From contig CANLWB010000011.1 in NCBI GenBank assembly GCA_947494695.1, forward strand, positions 160,029-224,028: 64,000 nt of DNA. The letters are read 5' to 3'. The notes beneath the pieces were generated by a model. It worked only from the letters and a program-made list of their open reading frames with translations, did no database searches and was not told the DNA's origin. Within the stretch, counting starts at the first letter, position 1. Each line of letters begins with the position of its first letter. This stretch comes from an uncultured Flavobacteriaceae bacterium. Its GTDB lineage: Bacteria > Bacteroidota > Bacteroidia > Flavobacteriales > Flavobacteriaceae. Made by a program: the position numbers and the translations under genes. Positions 63,708 to 64,000 of this stretch are shown here, piece after piece.

Positions 63708-63722
63708 AGGTCAAGTTGACCT
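63708..63722. promoter_or_regulatory. Candidate C-box operator of the R-M operon
   Basis: AGGTCAAGTTGACCT is a perfect 7-bp inverted repeat with a 1-nt centre, extended by near-matches outside. It lies 13 bp upstream of the XRE start codon. Controller proteins bind such palindromes next to their own promoter. Confidence 0.55.
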
Positions 63723-63733
63723 AATTTTAGCAA

Positions 63734-64000
63734 ATGTAATTATAATTTGCGAATTTTACATCAACTTTTAAAAAGTTTATTGGAATTCGATATCTGAGGG
63801 CAGAGGCAAAGAAACAGCTCTTTTGTTTTTTTAGCGTTGGCTTATGTGTCGGCAAAAAACCAAATGTGCTGTTTGTGCGGTTGACTTTTTTAGTTCAAAT
63901 GTTCAATTTCAGCACGAACCAAATGTCTTGTCCTGAAATATGGCTACAGGTTAATAATTGATTTACGCTGTTAATTTATATACCATATTAGGTGTTTTAT
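63734..64000. other. Right end of the window, partial array element
   Basis: No gene. GCGTTGGCTTATGTGTC at 63,834 resembles the left edge of P19, and TTTAGTTCAAATGTT at about 63,889 resembles the flanks at 54,176 and 59,578. The sequence probably holds one more array palindrome. Confidence 0.4.

Overview
The window comes from a member of the Bacteroidota, very probably a marine Flavobacteriaceae. It is AT-rich and carries a SusC/SusD pair, a secreted protein with a type IX secretion sorting domain, the gliding genes gldB and gldC, a flavobacterial-type DnaG without zinc-ribbon cysteines, and TAnnTTTG promoters. No tRNA, rRNA or CRISPR array was recognised.

Bases 1 to about 36,700 are mostly chromosomal core. 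They hold the end of a SusC/SusD glycan-uptake locus, lspA and fabD, an FAD oxidoreductase, a large secreted beta-helix protein, a DinB/PNPOx pair opposite a MocR-type regulator, and a folate/thymidylate group (DHFR fused to a 2TM membrane domain, thyA, nupC). Further on are a bifunctional nuclease, etfBA, the pyruvate dehydrogenase E1 beta gene, a DUF5686 outer-membrane protein, a DUF4157 protein with a putative caspase-like C-terminal domain, dnaG, a LuxR-type response regulator, nadE, gldBC, and a Crp/DUF6326/SDR group. A GNAT gene here is broken by one stop codon.

Bases about 36,700 to 59,700 (perhaps to the window end) look quite different. Nearly every gene reads on the minus strand. 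Genes stand singly or in groups of two to four with unrelated functions: VOC proteins, AraC regulators, a CPBP protease, SMI1/KNR4, carboxymuconolactone decarboxylases, DOPA dioxygenase, GrpB, NTF2-like proteins, an Rnl2-like RNA ligase, lipoproteins. The gene groups are separated by related imperfect palindromes of about 70 to 170 bp. Typical left arms contain YAACGtnTnGTATAAg, typical right arms contain GCAATTAtt...CGTTGTTA, and many have an inner GAAAATCC/GGATTTTC hairpin. The layout resembles a mobile gene-cassette array (integron cassettes or a CALIN), but no integrase is present in the window and the palindromes do not obviously fit the classical attC consensus. I regard this as the main candidate for an undescribed system.

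Insertion sequences have collected in the array. There are two full-length but inactivated IS1182-like elements and a third relic end, an IS110-family relic, and an IS481-family relic with two solo ends. The IS1182 and IS110 sequences sit in or beside arms of the palindromes. At least five array genes are broken by single stops, frameshifts, deletions or IS insertion.

Bases 59,665 to 63,694 form a compact restriction-modification operon: an XRE controller-like protein with a palindromic operator candidate, two different 5-cytosine methyltransferases, a small protein resembling the recognition domain of NgoFVII-type enzymes, and an HNH endonuclease. It lies at the right end of the array and may be its last cassette.
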